Positions 43,828 to 51,840 of a stretch of DNA of 64,000 nucleotides are shown here, one piece after another. This stretch comes from Actinoplanes lobatus. GTDB taxonomy: Bacteria > Actinomycetota > Actinomycetes > Mycobacteriales > Micromonosporaceae. Made by a program: the position numbers and the translations under genes. The stretch spans positions 1,183,001-1,247,000 of the forward strand of contig NZ_JACHNC010000001.1 of assembly GCF_014205215.1 (NCBI RefSeq), given 5' to 3'. The notes under the pieces are model-generated. The model was not told where the DNA came from. It did no database searches and worked only from the letters and a program-made list of their open reading frames with translations. The first letter of the stretch is position 1. Each line of letters begins with the position of its first letter.

Positions 43828-45285
43828 TTACTCCCCGATCACGTGGGGGATGAAGTTGCACGTGTTGCCGGTTACCAGACCGGCGGTGCCGAGGCCTTCG
43901 CGGATGCCCATGCCGGCCGGTTCGCCGTCGATCAGCCAGGAGCCGATCACCGGGTGGACGGTGCCCTCCAGGCCGTCGAAGGACGGCAGCTCGCACAGTT
44001 CCTGGACGATGTAGCGGCCGTCCGCGCCGTACTCCGACGGGGTCGAGATGAGCGGAACGCCGTCGCGGACCAGGGTGACCGAGCCACCTTCGCGGCCCCA
44101 GACCGGCTTCTTCGCGTACGACCTCAGCGACCCGGCGCCGGACGACTCGGCGAAGTAGGACGGGAGCAGGTACCTCGACCGTTCCGGATCGTCGCCGAAG
44201 AGCTTCCACAGCACCGGGAGCAGCGCCTTGTTGCCGAGCAGCGCGGCCTTGTACGGCGGCTCGATCCACACCGTCCCGCGCTTCTCCGGGTCGGCCATGT
44301 TCCGGAAGAACGCCTTGCCGCCCTCCTCGTGCCAGAACCACTCCCACGGGTAGAGCATGAAGACGACGTCGATCGGCTCGGCCCGGTGTTCCTGGCCCGG
44401 CCCGGGGACGAAGAGCACCCGGTCGCCGGCGACGTCCCACCCGATCTGGCTCATCGCGATCAGTTCGACCGGGAAGCCGGCCTCCTCCGCGGTCGCCATC
44501 AGGTACGCCACGTTCATCCGGTCCTCGCCGGACGTCTCGCTCGTCTCGTACGCGAAATAGATCTTGGGTTTTTCCGGGAGCCAGGGACGCGCCTCGCGCA
44601 ACTTGGCGATGTTGCGCCGCCACGCGCCCGGATCGCCCGGCTCGCCGGGCTGGTCCTCCCAGCCGACCAGGCGTTCGTGGATCGAGTTCCACTGCCGCCA
44701 CTCGTGCTGGGCCACACCGGTCTGGTCCATCCAGTGCCACTGGATGACCGCGCCCTCGACCAGGGATGTCGGCGTCTGCGCGTTGAATTCGAGCAGCCGC
44801 GGGACCGTGCCGGCGCCGTTGTACCAGAGGTCGAAACGGCCGTAGACGGTCGGCGACCAGTCCGGCGTCTGCATCGGCAGGCGGCCGTCCGGATCCTTGT
44901 CGCGGTGCGTCCAGGTCTCGGCGTCACCGTCGAACCAGGTCCGGAGGATCTGCTCGTGGGTGTACTCGGGGATCCCGATACGGGTCAGGAAGCACGAGTC
45001 CGCGGTGCAGACCGAGGAGAAGAAGCCCTGGCGGCGGCCCTCGGCGGTGTGCCGGGGGCACTGACCGGCCATCCAGTCGCCGGCTTCCAGGCACATGGCG
45101 TAGAGGGCGGTGGTGGCCGCCTCCAGCTCCTCGATCTCGGCCGCGGTGAACTCGTAGTACGGGCCTTCCTGCCAGTACGAGTACGCCGTCCCGTCGGGCA
45201 GGACGTCGTCGTTGTACGTCAGCCCGAGACTGAAATTGGTCAGCTGCCAACCGTCCCGGACCGGACCGTACGGGATCCGCCGCAC
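43828..45285 (-). CDS. Glutathionylspermidine synthase-like ATP-grasp protein (YgiC/YjfC type)
   Basis: Protein of 485 residues of the GSP_synth family without the amidase domain of E. coli Gss. Visible are GRFDLWYNG..PRLLEFNAQTPTS, the DVVFMLYPWEWFW stretch, EPPYKAALLGNKALLP, the nucleotide-binding KKPVWGREGGSV and the C-terminal GSWLIDGEPAGMGIRE. Such proteins ligate a carboxylate and an amine using ATP; the true substrate of the YgiC group is not established, and actinomycetes do not make glutathione in general. GTG 45285 starts 1 nt after the upstream YgiB-like stop with GGGGG upstream, making a two-gene operon. Confidence 0.88.
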   Translation of the reverse strand: MRRIPYGPVRDGWQLTNFSLGLTYNDDVLPDGTAYSYWQEGPYYEFTAAEIEELEAATTALYAMCLEAGDWMAGQCPRHTAEGRRQGFFSSVCTADSCFLTRIGIPEYTHEQILRTWFDGDAETWTHRDKDPDGRLPMQTPDWSPTVYGRFDLWYNGAGTVPRLLEFNAQTPTSLVEGAVIQWHWMDQTGVAQHEWRQWNSIHERLVGWEDQPGEPGDPGAWRRNIAKLREARPWLPEKPKIYFAYETSETSGEDRMNVAYLMATAEEAGFPVELIAMSQIGWDVAGDRVLFVPGPGQEHRAEPIDVVFMLYPWEWFWHEEGGKAFFRNMADPEKRGTVWIEPPYKAALLGNKALLPVLWKLFGDDPERSRYLLPSYFAESSGAGSLRSYAKKPVWGREGGSVTLVRDGVPLISTPSEYGADGRYIVQELCELPSFDGLEGTVHPVIGSWLIDGEPAGMGIREGLGTAGLVTGNTCNFIPHVIGE

Positions 45286-45286
45286 C

Positions 45287-45685
45287 TCAGCCCCCGGACC
45301 TGCTCGACGAACCGCTGCCGCCCTTGCCGACGACGCTGGTCTTGACGGTCCCGTTGCTGATCCGCCCGCTCGACGGCAGCCCGAACTTGGCACGCGAAGC
45401 GGCGTCGTTGTACGCGAACTTGGACCCGCCGGAGGGCAGCTTCTGGCCGACCGGGTAGCCCGACCGGTAGCCGGCGGAGTGCCAGATGAAGAAGCCGCTG
45501 CCACCCCCGCCGCCACCGTCGTCGTCGTCGCAGTTGTCCTCGTCGACGATCACTCCGTTGGCGTCGGCGCAGTAGAAGCCCTCGTCGACGTAGTCGTCGT
45601 TGTCGCACGCCGCCGTACCCCCCGCGGCCAGCAGGAGGAAGGTGCTGGTCAACGACACGGTCCGGGAACTCATGCGTCGGTTCAT
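45287..45685 (-). CDS. YgiB/DUF1190-like small exported protein
   Basis: Protein of 132 residues. A signal-type N-terminus with a hydrophobic core (VSLTSTFLLLAAGG) ends at a possible lipidated or processed cysteine (TAAC). It continues with a Cys/Asp-rich segment (DDYVDEGFYCADANG then DNCDDDD), a Gly run, WHSAGYRSGYPVGQ and a Ser/Gly tail. The layout resembles the DUF1190 family, whose E. coli member YgiB also neighbours YgiC. Acidic repeats suggest divalent-cation binding. Function unknown. Directly upstream of the YgiC-like gene. Confidence 0.68.
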   Translation of the reverse strand: MNRRMSSRTVSLTSTFLLLAAGGTAACDNDDYVDEGFYCADANGVIVDEDNCDDDDGGGGGGSGFFIWHSAGYRSGYPVGQKLPSGGSKFAYNDAASRAKFGLPSSGRISNGTVKTSVVGKGGSGSSSRSGG

Positions 45686-45732
45686 GATTACTTTGTAACT
45701 GTTCTCAGCAAGTTGCCAGCAACCACGATTCC

Positions 45733-46497
45733 TCAGTCCCTCGGTCCGCCGGCCACGTAAATCACCTGTCCGGAGACGAATCCGGCACCCTCACTCGCCA
45801 GGAAGGCGACAGTGTTCGCCACGTCCTCCGGACGGCCGGCCCGGGCCACCGGGATCTGGCTCACCGTGTGCTTCTCGAAGTCGGCGAAGTCGACGCCGAT
45901 CCGGGCGGCGGTCGCCTTGGTCATGTCGGTCACGATGAAGCCCGGCGCCACCGCGTTCGCCGTGATGCCGAACTTGCCCAGCTCGATCGCGAGGGTCTTG
46001 GTGAAGCCCTGGAGCCCGGCCTTGGCGGCGGCGTAGTTGGCCTGGCCGCGGTTGCCGAGGGCGGAGGTGCTGGAGAGGCTGACGATCCGGCCGTACTCGG
46101 CGGCGACCATGTGCTCCTGGACGGCCCGGCTGAACAGGAACGCGCCGCGCAGGTGGACGGCCATCACCGTGTCCCAGTCGTCCTCGCTCATCTTGAAGAG
46201 CAGGTTGTCACGCAGCACGCCGGCGTTGTTGACCAGCACGGTCGGCGCGCCCAGCTCGGCGACGGTCCGCTCGACGGCGGCCACCACCTGGTCCTTGTCC
46301 GCCACGTCGGCACCGATGGCGATCGCCCGGCCGCCCGCCTCCTCGATCGCGGCCACCGTCTCGGCGCCGGACTTCTCGTCCAGGTCGACGACCGCCACGG
46401 CCAGGCCGTCGGCCGCGAGCTTGCGGGCGATCGCGGCGCCGATGCCGCGGGCGGCTCCGGTCACGATCGCGACACGAGAGGGTACGGACTGCGACAT
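45733..46497 (-). CDS. SDR-family oxidoreductase, FabG-like
   Basis: Classical short-chain dehydrogenase of 254 residues: TGAARGIG at 13-20, NNAG, catalytic SLSS...YAAAK tetrad, and the PG...T loop (APGFIVTDMT). Closest in pattern to 3-oxoacyl-ACP reductases, but isolated from fatty-acid genes, so it could reduce other 3-oxoacyl or polyketide substrates. The ribosome-binding site GGAGG is inside the right arm of a 10-bp inverted repeat just upstream. It is 52 nt downstream of the GH13 gene on the same strand. Confidence 0.9.
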   Translation of the reverse strand: MSQSVPSRVAIVTGAARGIGAAIARKLAADGLAVAVVDLDEKSGAETVAAIEEAGGRAIAIGADVADKDQVVAAVERTVAELGAPTVLVNNAGVLRDNLLFKMSEDDWDTVMAVHLRGAFLFSRAVQEHMVAAEYGRIVSLSSTSALGNRGQANYAAAKAGLQGFTKTLAIELGKFGITANAVAPGFIVTDMTKATAARIGVDFADFEKHTVSQIPVARAGRPEDVANTVAFLASEGAGFVSGQVIYVAGGPRD

Positions 46498-46499
46498 TG

Positions 46500-46536
46500 C
46501 GGCCTCCAGCAGGGTGATCTCCGTGACTGGAGGCCG
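46500..46536 (-). promoter_or_regulatory. Inverted repeat covering the FabG-like gene's ribosome-binding site
   Basis: Perfect 10-bp arms (CGGCCTCCAG / CTGGAGGCCG) with a 17-nt loop end 2 nt upstream of the ATG. On the mRNA the arm nearest the start contains the Shine-Dalgarno GGAGG, so folding would hide it. It could alternatively be a protein operator or the terminator of the upstream GH13 operon. Confidence 0.55.
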
Positions 46537-46549
46537 AGCCTAAACCCCG

Positions 46550-48196
46550 TCAGGTGGTTCTGCGCATCCGGATCCACCGGTATCCGTACCCGCTGACCTT
46601 GATCTTGTCGAGTCCGTCCGGTTCCGGGTACTCCTGGTCGGCCAGCACGTCGTTCGGGAACTCCGCCTCCCCGGCCAGGCCGCTGAGATCGACCACCGCC
46701 TCGGCGTCGCTCAGATTGTGCACGAACAGCATGGTGCCGGTGACGTCGTCGGCGCGATGCGCCAGCACGCCGCGCGGCGCGGGCACGTCGACGTGGGTGC
46801 AGCGGCCGCTGCCGACCTCGGGGGCCTCCCGGAGCGTACGGATCATCCGCTCGAACCAGGACAGCAGCGACGCCGGATCGTGCCGTTGCAGGGTCACGTT
46901 GACCTTCTCGAACCCGAACTCACCACCGGAGATCACCGGCCGGATCAGGTCGTCCTCCCCGGCGCTCGAGAAGCCGCCGTTCGGCAGCAGGGACCACTGC
47001 ATCGGGGTACGGATGGCGTTGCGGCCCGGCAGCGCGAGGTCGTCGCCCATCCCGATCTCCTCGCCGTACCGCAGCACGGGAGTGCCCCGCAGGCTGAACT
47101 GGAGCGAGTAGGCGAGTTCCAGCCGGCGCCGGTCGTTGCCCAGCATCGGGGCCAGCCGACGGCGGATGCCCCGGCCGTACAGCCGCATCTCCTCGTCCGG
47201 CCCGAACTGCTCGAACACCTCGCGGCGCTGCTCGGCGGTGAGCCGGGACAGGTCGATCTCGTCGTGGTTGCGCAGGAAGGTGGCCCACTGGCCGCCGGCC
47301 GGCAGCTTCGGTGTGTCGCGCAGCGCGTCGATGACCGGCTCCGGGTCCCGCCGGGCCAGGGCGAGCACCATCTTCGCGTTGAGCATGAAGTCGAACAGCA
47401 TGTGGATGCGGTTGCCGGAGCCGCTCTCGTCGCCGAAGAAGGCGACCAGCCGCTCCGGCTCCACGTTGGCCTCGGCCAGCAGGATCGCGTCGCCGCGCCG
47501 CCACTGCACGTGCTGGCGCAGTTCGGTGAGGAAGTCGAAGTCCATCGGCGAGGACGGGTTGCCCGGCTCGGTCTCCTCGATGATGAACGGCACCGCGTCC
47601 ATCCGGAATCCGGCCACCCCGAGCTGCAACCAGAACGCGCAGATCTTCTTGATCTCGGCCCGGACCTCGGGATTCCGGACGTTCAGGTCGGGCTGGAACC
47701 GGTAGAACCGGTGGTAGTACCAGAGCTTCGCCGTGCGGTCGTAGGTCCAGGTGGCCTCCTGCTCACCGGGGAAGACCATGCCCTGGTCACGGTCCGGCGG
47801 AGCGGTCTCGCTCCAGACGAACCAGTCACGGTACGGCGAGTCCGGCGACGAACGCGCGGACCTGAACCACGGGTGCTGGTCCGAGGTGTGGTTCACCACC
47901 AGGTCGATGATCACCTTGATGCCCCGGTTGGCGGCCTGATGCAGCAGTTCGGCGAAGTCGCCCAGGCTGCCGAACCGGGGGTCCACGTTGTAGAAGTCGG
48001 ACACGTCGTACCCGTCGTCGCGGCCGGGCGACGGGTGGACGGGGTTGAGCCACAGGCAGTTGACGCCGAGCCGGGCCAGGTAGTCGAGCCGTCCGATCAG
48101 GCCGCGGATGTCACCGCAGCCGTCGCCGTCGGAATCGGCGAACGAGTCGATGTCGAGGCAGTAGACGACGGCTTTCGAGTACCACCGGTCATTCAT
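46550..48196 (-). CDS. GH13 alpha-glucosidase/trehalose-synthase-like enzyme
   Basis: Glycoside hydrolase family 13 protein of 548 residues. (Beta/alpha)8-barrel motifs are DLVVNHTS (region I), GFRMDAVPF (nucleophile Asp, region II), LLAEANV (acid/base Glu, region III) and FLRNHDEID (region IV). The calcium/domain-B segment and FLRNHDE resemble maltose alpha-D-glucosyltransferase (TreS), and the length is close to TreS. A C-terminal beta domain ends at about 548. No signal peptide, so cytosolic. It overlaps the upstream membrane-protein gene by 8 nt and is the third gene of a PadR-controlled operon. TreS versus alpha-glucosidase is not decided by these motifs. Confidence 0.88.
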   Translation of the reverse strand: MNDRWYSKAVVYCLDIDSFADSDGDGCGDIRGLIGRLDYLARLGVNCLWLNPVHPSPGRDDGYDVSDFYNVDPRFGSLGDFAELLHQAANRGIKVIIDLVVNHTSDQHPWFRSARSSPDSPYRDWFVWSETAPPDRDQGMVFPGEQEATWTYDRTAKLWYYHRFYRFQPDLNVRNPEVRAEIKKICAFWLQLGVAGFRMDAVPFIIEETEPGNPSSPMDFDFLTELRQHVQWRRGDAILLAEANVEPERLVAFFGDESGSGNRIHMLFDFMLNAKMVLALARRDPEPVIDALRDTPKLPAGGQWATFLRNHDEIDLSRLTAEQRREVFEQFGPDEEMRLYGRGIRRRLAPMLGNDRRRLELAYSLQFSLRGTPVLRYGEEIGMGDDLALPGRNAIRTPMQWSLLPNGGFSSAGEDDLIRPVISGGEFGFEKVNVTLQRHDPASLLSWFERMIRTLREAPEVGSGRCTHVDVPAPRGVLAHRADDVTGTMLFVHNLSDAEAVVDLSGLAGEAEFPNDVLADQEYPEPDGLDKIKVSGYGYRWIRMRRTT

Positions 48197-49202
48197 GCGC
48201 CCTTACATGTCCGTGGCCCCGGCCGGCCAAACGTTCCCGGAGGCCCAGCAGCAGCACGCCGCCACCGAGCACCAGGAACGGCAGCAGGAACAGCACCACG
48301 GCGGACAGGACGCCACCGACCGACGGGCCGGAGTAGCGCCACTCGGTGACCACCTGGTCCACCGCCTGGAGGACGAACGAGATCATCAGGACGACGGCGG
48401 ACAGCACCGCGATCCGGCCGCGCACCCGGCGGCCGGCGGTCCACGCCGCGGCGGCCAGCGCCAGGGCCGGCAGCCCGTAGTAGGCCAGGTCCCAGAACAG
48501 TTCGAAGAGCCGCGGGTCGAACCACGGGCGTTCCTGGGCGCGGGACCGGGCGAGCGCCTCGGTAGCCGCCGCGACCACCGTCCCGGCGGCGACGAGGGCC
48601 AGACCACGGCCGCTCAGAACGGCCCGGACCGGGCGGTCGGAGAACGCGAACAGGCCGGTCACCACGATCGCCAGGCCGAACTGCCAGAGCAGGAACATCG
48701 CGAACACCGGCCCGATCGCGGTCCACAACAGCATCGCGCCGGCCTGCACCAGCACGCCGGCGGCCGCGAGCGCCACCGTCGCCCGCCGCAGGCCCAGCAC
48801 CGCCGCGGTGACGACCAGCAGCCAGATCGTCGTGCGCGCCGCCGGGTCGGCCAGCATCAGGCCGTCGACGCCGAGGGCGCGCATCGGGTCGCCCCGGCCC
48901 CACAGCATCAGGCCGGCCGCCAGCCGGCTGACCGCGCCACCGGCCAGCACCAGCGCGACGAACAGGCCGGTGACCGCGGCGGCGGGGCGCCACCCCGTAC
49001 CCCTCTGGGTGTGGAAGGAGTGACCCAGCCGGGCGGTGAGGCCCGCGCGCAGCAGGTCCAGCGCGTCGGCCGGGGAGGGGAAGCGGCGGCCGGGCTCGGC
49101 GCCGGACATCAGCACGCCGACCATCTCCTCCTCGTAGGCGGCCCGGTGGCCGGACGGATAGACCCGCAGCAGGCGGCGGTAGCGGACTTCCAGGGTGGTC
49201 AC
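48189..49202 (-). CDS. Multi-pass membrane protein with permease-prefix-like N-terminus
   Basis: Protein of 337 residues. A soluble head (YRRLLRVYPSGHRAAYEEEMVGVL) resembles the prefix domain found in actinobacterial membrane proteins linked to PadR regulators. About eight transmembrane helices follow from residue 73 to 325. Function unknown; such pairs are often involved in envelope-stress or drug response. GTG 49202 overlaps the PadR stop (GTGA), and the gene overlaps GH13 by 8 nt. Confidence 0.78.
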   Translation of the reverse strand: MTTLEVRYRRLLRVYPSGHRAAYEEEMVGVLMSGAEPGRRFPSPADALDLLRAGLTARLGHSFHTQRGTGWRPAAAVTGLFVALVLAGGAVSRLAAGLMLWGRGDPMRALGVDGLMLADPAARTTIWLLVVTAAVLGLRRATVALAAAGVLVQAGAMLLWTAIGPVFAMFLLWQFGLAIVVTGLFAFSDRPVRAVLSGRGLALVAAGTVVAAATEALARSRAQERPWFDPRLFELFWDLAYYGLPALALAAAAWTAGRRVRGRIAVLSAVVLMISFVLQAVDQVVTEWRYSGPSVGGVLSAVVLFLLPFLVLGGGVLLLGLRERLAGRGHGHVRAHE

Positions 49203-49546
49203 GCGGGTGCCCCTCCGATCTCGGCGCGGCGGGCGCGCAAACGGCGCTCGGCGATTGTCGCCTGGCTGCGCAGGCGGGCGGTCTCGGCGGCCAGGCTCTT
49301 CGCCCCGGCCGCGGTGAGCCGGTAGTAGCGCCGCAGCCGGGACTGCACGACCTCTTCCCGGTCGACCTCGATCAGGCCCTCGGCGCGCAGCCGGTCGAGG
49401 GCGGCGTAGAGCGTGCCGGCGCGCAGCCGGACCCGCCCGTCGGTGATGGTGGCCACGTCCTCGATCACGGCGTAACCGTGCCGGGGCTCCTCGGCCAGGG
49501 CGGTGAGCACGAGGAACGTCGGCTCCCGCATCGGGCTCTCACTCAT
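49199..49546 (-). CDS. PadR-family transcriptional regulator
   Basis: Winged-helix regulator of 115 residues: FLVLTALAEEPRHGYAVIEDV, the GTLYAALDRLRAEGLIE recognition region and the wing RRYYRLTAAGAKSLA. The C-terminal helix mediates dimerisation. It heads an operon with the membrane protein and GH13 enzyme through 4- and 8-nt overlaps. A 7-7-7 palindrome ten bases before its ATG is the likely autoregulatory operator. Confidence 0.92.
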   Translation of the reverse strand: MSESPMREPTFLVLTALAEEPRHGYAVIEDVATITDGRVRLRAGTLYAALDRLRAEGLIEVDREEVVQSRLRRYYRLTAAGAKSLAAETARLRSQATIAERRLRARRAEIGGAPA

Positions 49547-49555
49547 GCCGGAAGC

Positions 49556-49576
49556 ATATACCGATGACAGGTATAT
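49556..49576. promoter_or_regulatory. PadR operator candidate
   Basis: Perfect inverted repeat ATATACC-gatgaca-GGTATAT, an AT-rich island in a GC-rich region, centred 20 nt upstream of padR. The TATA-containing arms would overlap the -10 region, so PadR binding should repress its own operon. It also lies upstream of the divergent dedA gene. Confidence 0.75.
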
Positions 49577-49672
49577 ACGGGGGGCGGTTCACAGGCCACT
49601 TCCCGGGTAACTCTCAGCAACCGGCTGCACTGTGTAGAGGGTTCCCCACGCTCAACTCATGGAGGCGCGCAC

Positions 49673-50320
49673 ATGGCCGACGGTGATCTCGGCAATCTCG
49701 GCGGACTGACCGGCTGGGTCGCCTCGGTGATCGAGTCGCTCGGCGAGGTCGGGGTCGGCCTGCTGGTCGCCCTGGAGAACCTGATCCCACCGATCCCCAG
49801 CGAGATCGTCCTGTCGATGGCCGGGTACCTGGCCGGTGAGGGCCGGGTGAATCCGCTCCTGGTCTGGGTCACCGCGACGCTGGGCGCGCTGCTCGGGGCG
49901 GTGGCGCTCTACTGGCTGGGCCGTGGGCTCGGCGAGGAGCGGCTGAAGCACTGGCTGGACCGGATCCCGCTGGTCGACCCGGACGACCTGAACCGGGCGG
50001 ACCGCTGGTTCGAGCGGCATGAGCGGGCCACCGTGCTGTTCGGCCGGTGCGCCCCGGTGGTGCGCAGTCTGGTCTCCATCCCGGCCGGCGCGAACCGCAT
50101 GCCGATGGGCTGGTTCATCCTCTGCACCGTGATCGGCAGCGGAATGTGGAACGCGCTGTTCATCGGCGCCGGGTACGCGCTCGGCTCCCGCTGGCGGGAC
50201 GTGGAGAGGTACAGCCACTGGTTCGACTACGTGATCTGGGCGTTCTTCGCCGTCGCGATCGCGTCCTGGGTGGTGAAGAAGGCGCGCAGGCGGCGGCAGC
50301 GCGCCGCCGCCCGCACGTGA
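49673..50320 (+). CDS. DedA/VTT-family membrane protein
   Basis: Protein of 215 residues. The first re-entrant motif ENLIPPIPSEIVL and the second, FGRCAPVVRSLVSIPAGANRM, carry the acidic and arginine residues conserved in DedA proteins, which include undecaprenyl-phosphate or phospholipid transporters and affect envelope homeostasis. Several TM helices and a basic C-terminal tail (KKARRRRQR). ATG 49673 behind GGAGGCG. Divergent from padR. Confidence 0.92.
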   Translation: MADGDLGNLGGLTGWVASVIESLGEVGVGLLVALENLIPPIPSEIVLSMAGYLAGEGRVNPLLVWVTATLGALLGAVALYWLGRGLGEERLKHWLDRIPLVDPDDLNRADRWFERHERATVLFGRCAPVVRSLVSIPAGANRMPMGWFILCTVIGSGMWNALFIGAGYALGSRWRDVERYSHWFDYVIWAFFAVAIASWVVKKARRRRQRAAART

Positions 50321-50329
50321 GAGCTCCCG

Positions 50330-51706
50330 CTACTTCCGGAACTGGATCCAGTTCACGTTCACGAAGTCGGCCGGCTGACCACTGGTGAAGGTCAGGTAGA
50401 CGGTGTGCGATCCGGTCACGTTCGACACGTTGGCGGGGACCGAGGTCCAGGTCTGCCAGCCGCCGGTGTTGGCCAGGGCGAAACTGCCGATCGGGGCGTT
50501 GCTGCGACTGTCCAGGCGTACCTCGACCAGACCGCTGACCGCGGTTCCCGCACCGGACGCGACCCGGCCCACGAAGTCCTTCACCCCGCCGGTCCCGAAG
50601 TTGACATTGTTGAACTGGAGCCAGTCACCGTTCGCGACGTAGCTGACGTTCTGGCCGCCCTCGGAGCAGGTCTCCAGCTGGACACCGGCGGAGCCGTTGA
50701 ACGACTCGGCCTCGATCCGGGAGTAGGCGTCCCGGCTGGTCCCGCTGGTCGGGGTCGGGGTGGGGCTGGTCGTCGGCGTGGTGCCGCCGCTCGACTGGTA
50801 GACCGCCACGTAGTCGATCACCATCGGCACGCCGGACTGGGTGGCCGAGGTCGGGCCGCCCCCGAACGCCGCCGGGAACCCGCCGCCGATCGCCACGTTC
50901 AGGATCATGAAGAACCCGTGGTGCAGGGCGTTGTTCCAGGTGGTGGAGTCGACCGCGGTGGAGGTCAGGGTGAAGTAGTTGGACCCGTCCAGGTAGAACC
51001 GCAGCTGCTCCGGGGAGGTGCTCCGGTCGTACTCCATGGCGTAGGTGTGGAAGGCGCCGAGACAGCCGCTGCAGGCCCGCTCACCGCTGGTCAGCCCGGT
51101 GGTCTCGTTGCACGGCCCGCCGGGGTTGCTGCCGCAGTGCAGGGCCGAGAAGACGCTGGAACGGCCGTTGATGTTCTCCAGGATGTCGATCTCGCCGATG
51201 CTCGGCCAGTTGGTCGCACCGACCGGGCGGGCCGCCGCGCCGAGCGCCCAGAACGCCGGCCAGTAGCCGGCCGCGGCCGCGCCGGTCACGTTGGGCTGCT
51301 GGATCCGCGCCTCCATCCGCAGCTTCCCACCGGACGGGGCGGCGAAGTCGGTGCGCTGGGTCTCGACCCGGCCGGAGGTCCAGTTGCCGGCGGAGTCCCG
51401 GATCGGCTTGATCACCAGGTTGCCGCCGCCGTCCTGGTAGACGTTCGCGGTCGAGTCGGTCATCGTCTCGATCTCGCCGGTGCCCCAGTTGGACGCACCG
51501 CCGGGATAGCCGGTGCCGGTGGAGTAGAGCCAGTTGGTGCGGTTGAGGCCGGTGCCGGACGCGCCGGTGAAGTCGTCGCTGAAGACCAGGCTCATCCCCG
51601 CCGGGGCGGAGGGGACGGCGGCCTCGGCCTGGGCGACGAAGGTCACCGAGGCGCCGACCGCGAGCATCGCGGTGGCCACGGCGAGTATGCGTCGGGGAGC
51701 TTTCAT
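50330..51706 (-). CDS. Secreted GH16 endo-beta-glucanase-type enzyme with C-terminal CBM
   Basis: Extracellular enzyme of 458 residues. Signal peptide 1-30 (cleavage after AQAEAA). The GH16 beta-jelly roll contains the catalytic motif EIDILE (nucleophile E172, acid/base E177) and GYWPAFWALG. A Thr/Pro/Ser linker (GGTTPTTSPTPTPTSG) connects to a CBM6/35-like module with YSRIEAESF and VNWIQFRK. Laminarinase or another beta-1,3-glucanase is the best guess. A palindromic LacI-type site lies 36 nt upstream of the ATG, indicating sugar-controlled expression. Confidence 0.93.
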   Translation of the reverse strand: MKAPRRILAVATAMLAVGASVTFVAQAEAAVPSAPAGMSLVFSDDFTGASGTGLNRTNWLYSTGTGYPGGASNWGTGEIETMTDSTANVYQDGGGNLVIKPIRDSAGNWTSGRVETQRTDFAAPSGGKLRMEARIQQPNVTGAAAAGYWPAFWALGAAARPVGATNWPSIGEIDILENINGRSSVFSALHCGSNPGGPCNETTGLTSGERACSGCLGAFHTYAMEYDRSTSPEQLRFYLDGSNYFTLTSTAVDSTTWNNALHHGFFMILNVAIGGGFPAAFGGGPTSATQSGVPMVIDYVAVYQSSGGTTPTTSPTPTPTSGTSRDAYSRIEAESFNGSAGVQLETCSEGGQNVSYVANGDWLQFNNVNFGTGGVKDFVGRVASGAGTAVSGLVEVRLDSRSNAPIGSFALANTGGWQTWTSVPANVSNVTGSHTVYLTFTSGQPADFVNVNWIQFRK

Positions 51707-51741
51707 GGGGGACGCGCCTTTCGCGGGGGGATATGTCGGGA

Positions 51742-51753
51742 GAGAGCGCTCTC
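51742..51753. promoter_or_regulatory. LacI-type operator upstream of the GH16 gene
   Basis: Perfect 12-bp palindrome GAGAGCGCTCTC with the GAGCGCTC core found in actinobacterial cellulase/glucanase operators bound by CebR-like repressors. It lies 36 nt upstream of the GH16 start. Confidence 0.75.
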
Positions 51754-51840
51754 ACAGATTGCACGCTTGTTTCCGGGAGTTGTCAACATGGAAGTTCACC
51801 GATCGTTTCCGGGGACAGGGCGCCGGGTATCCCGGTGCCC

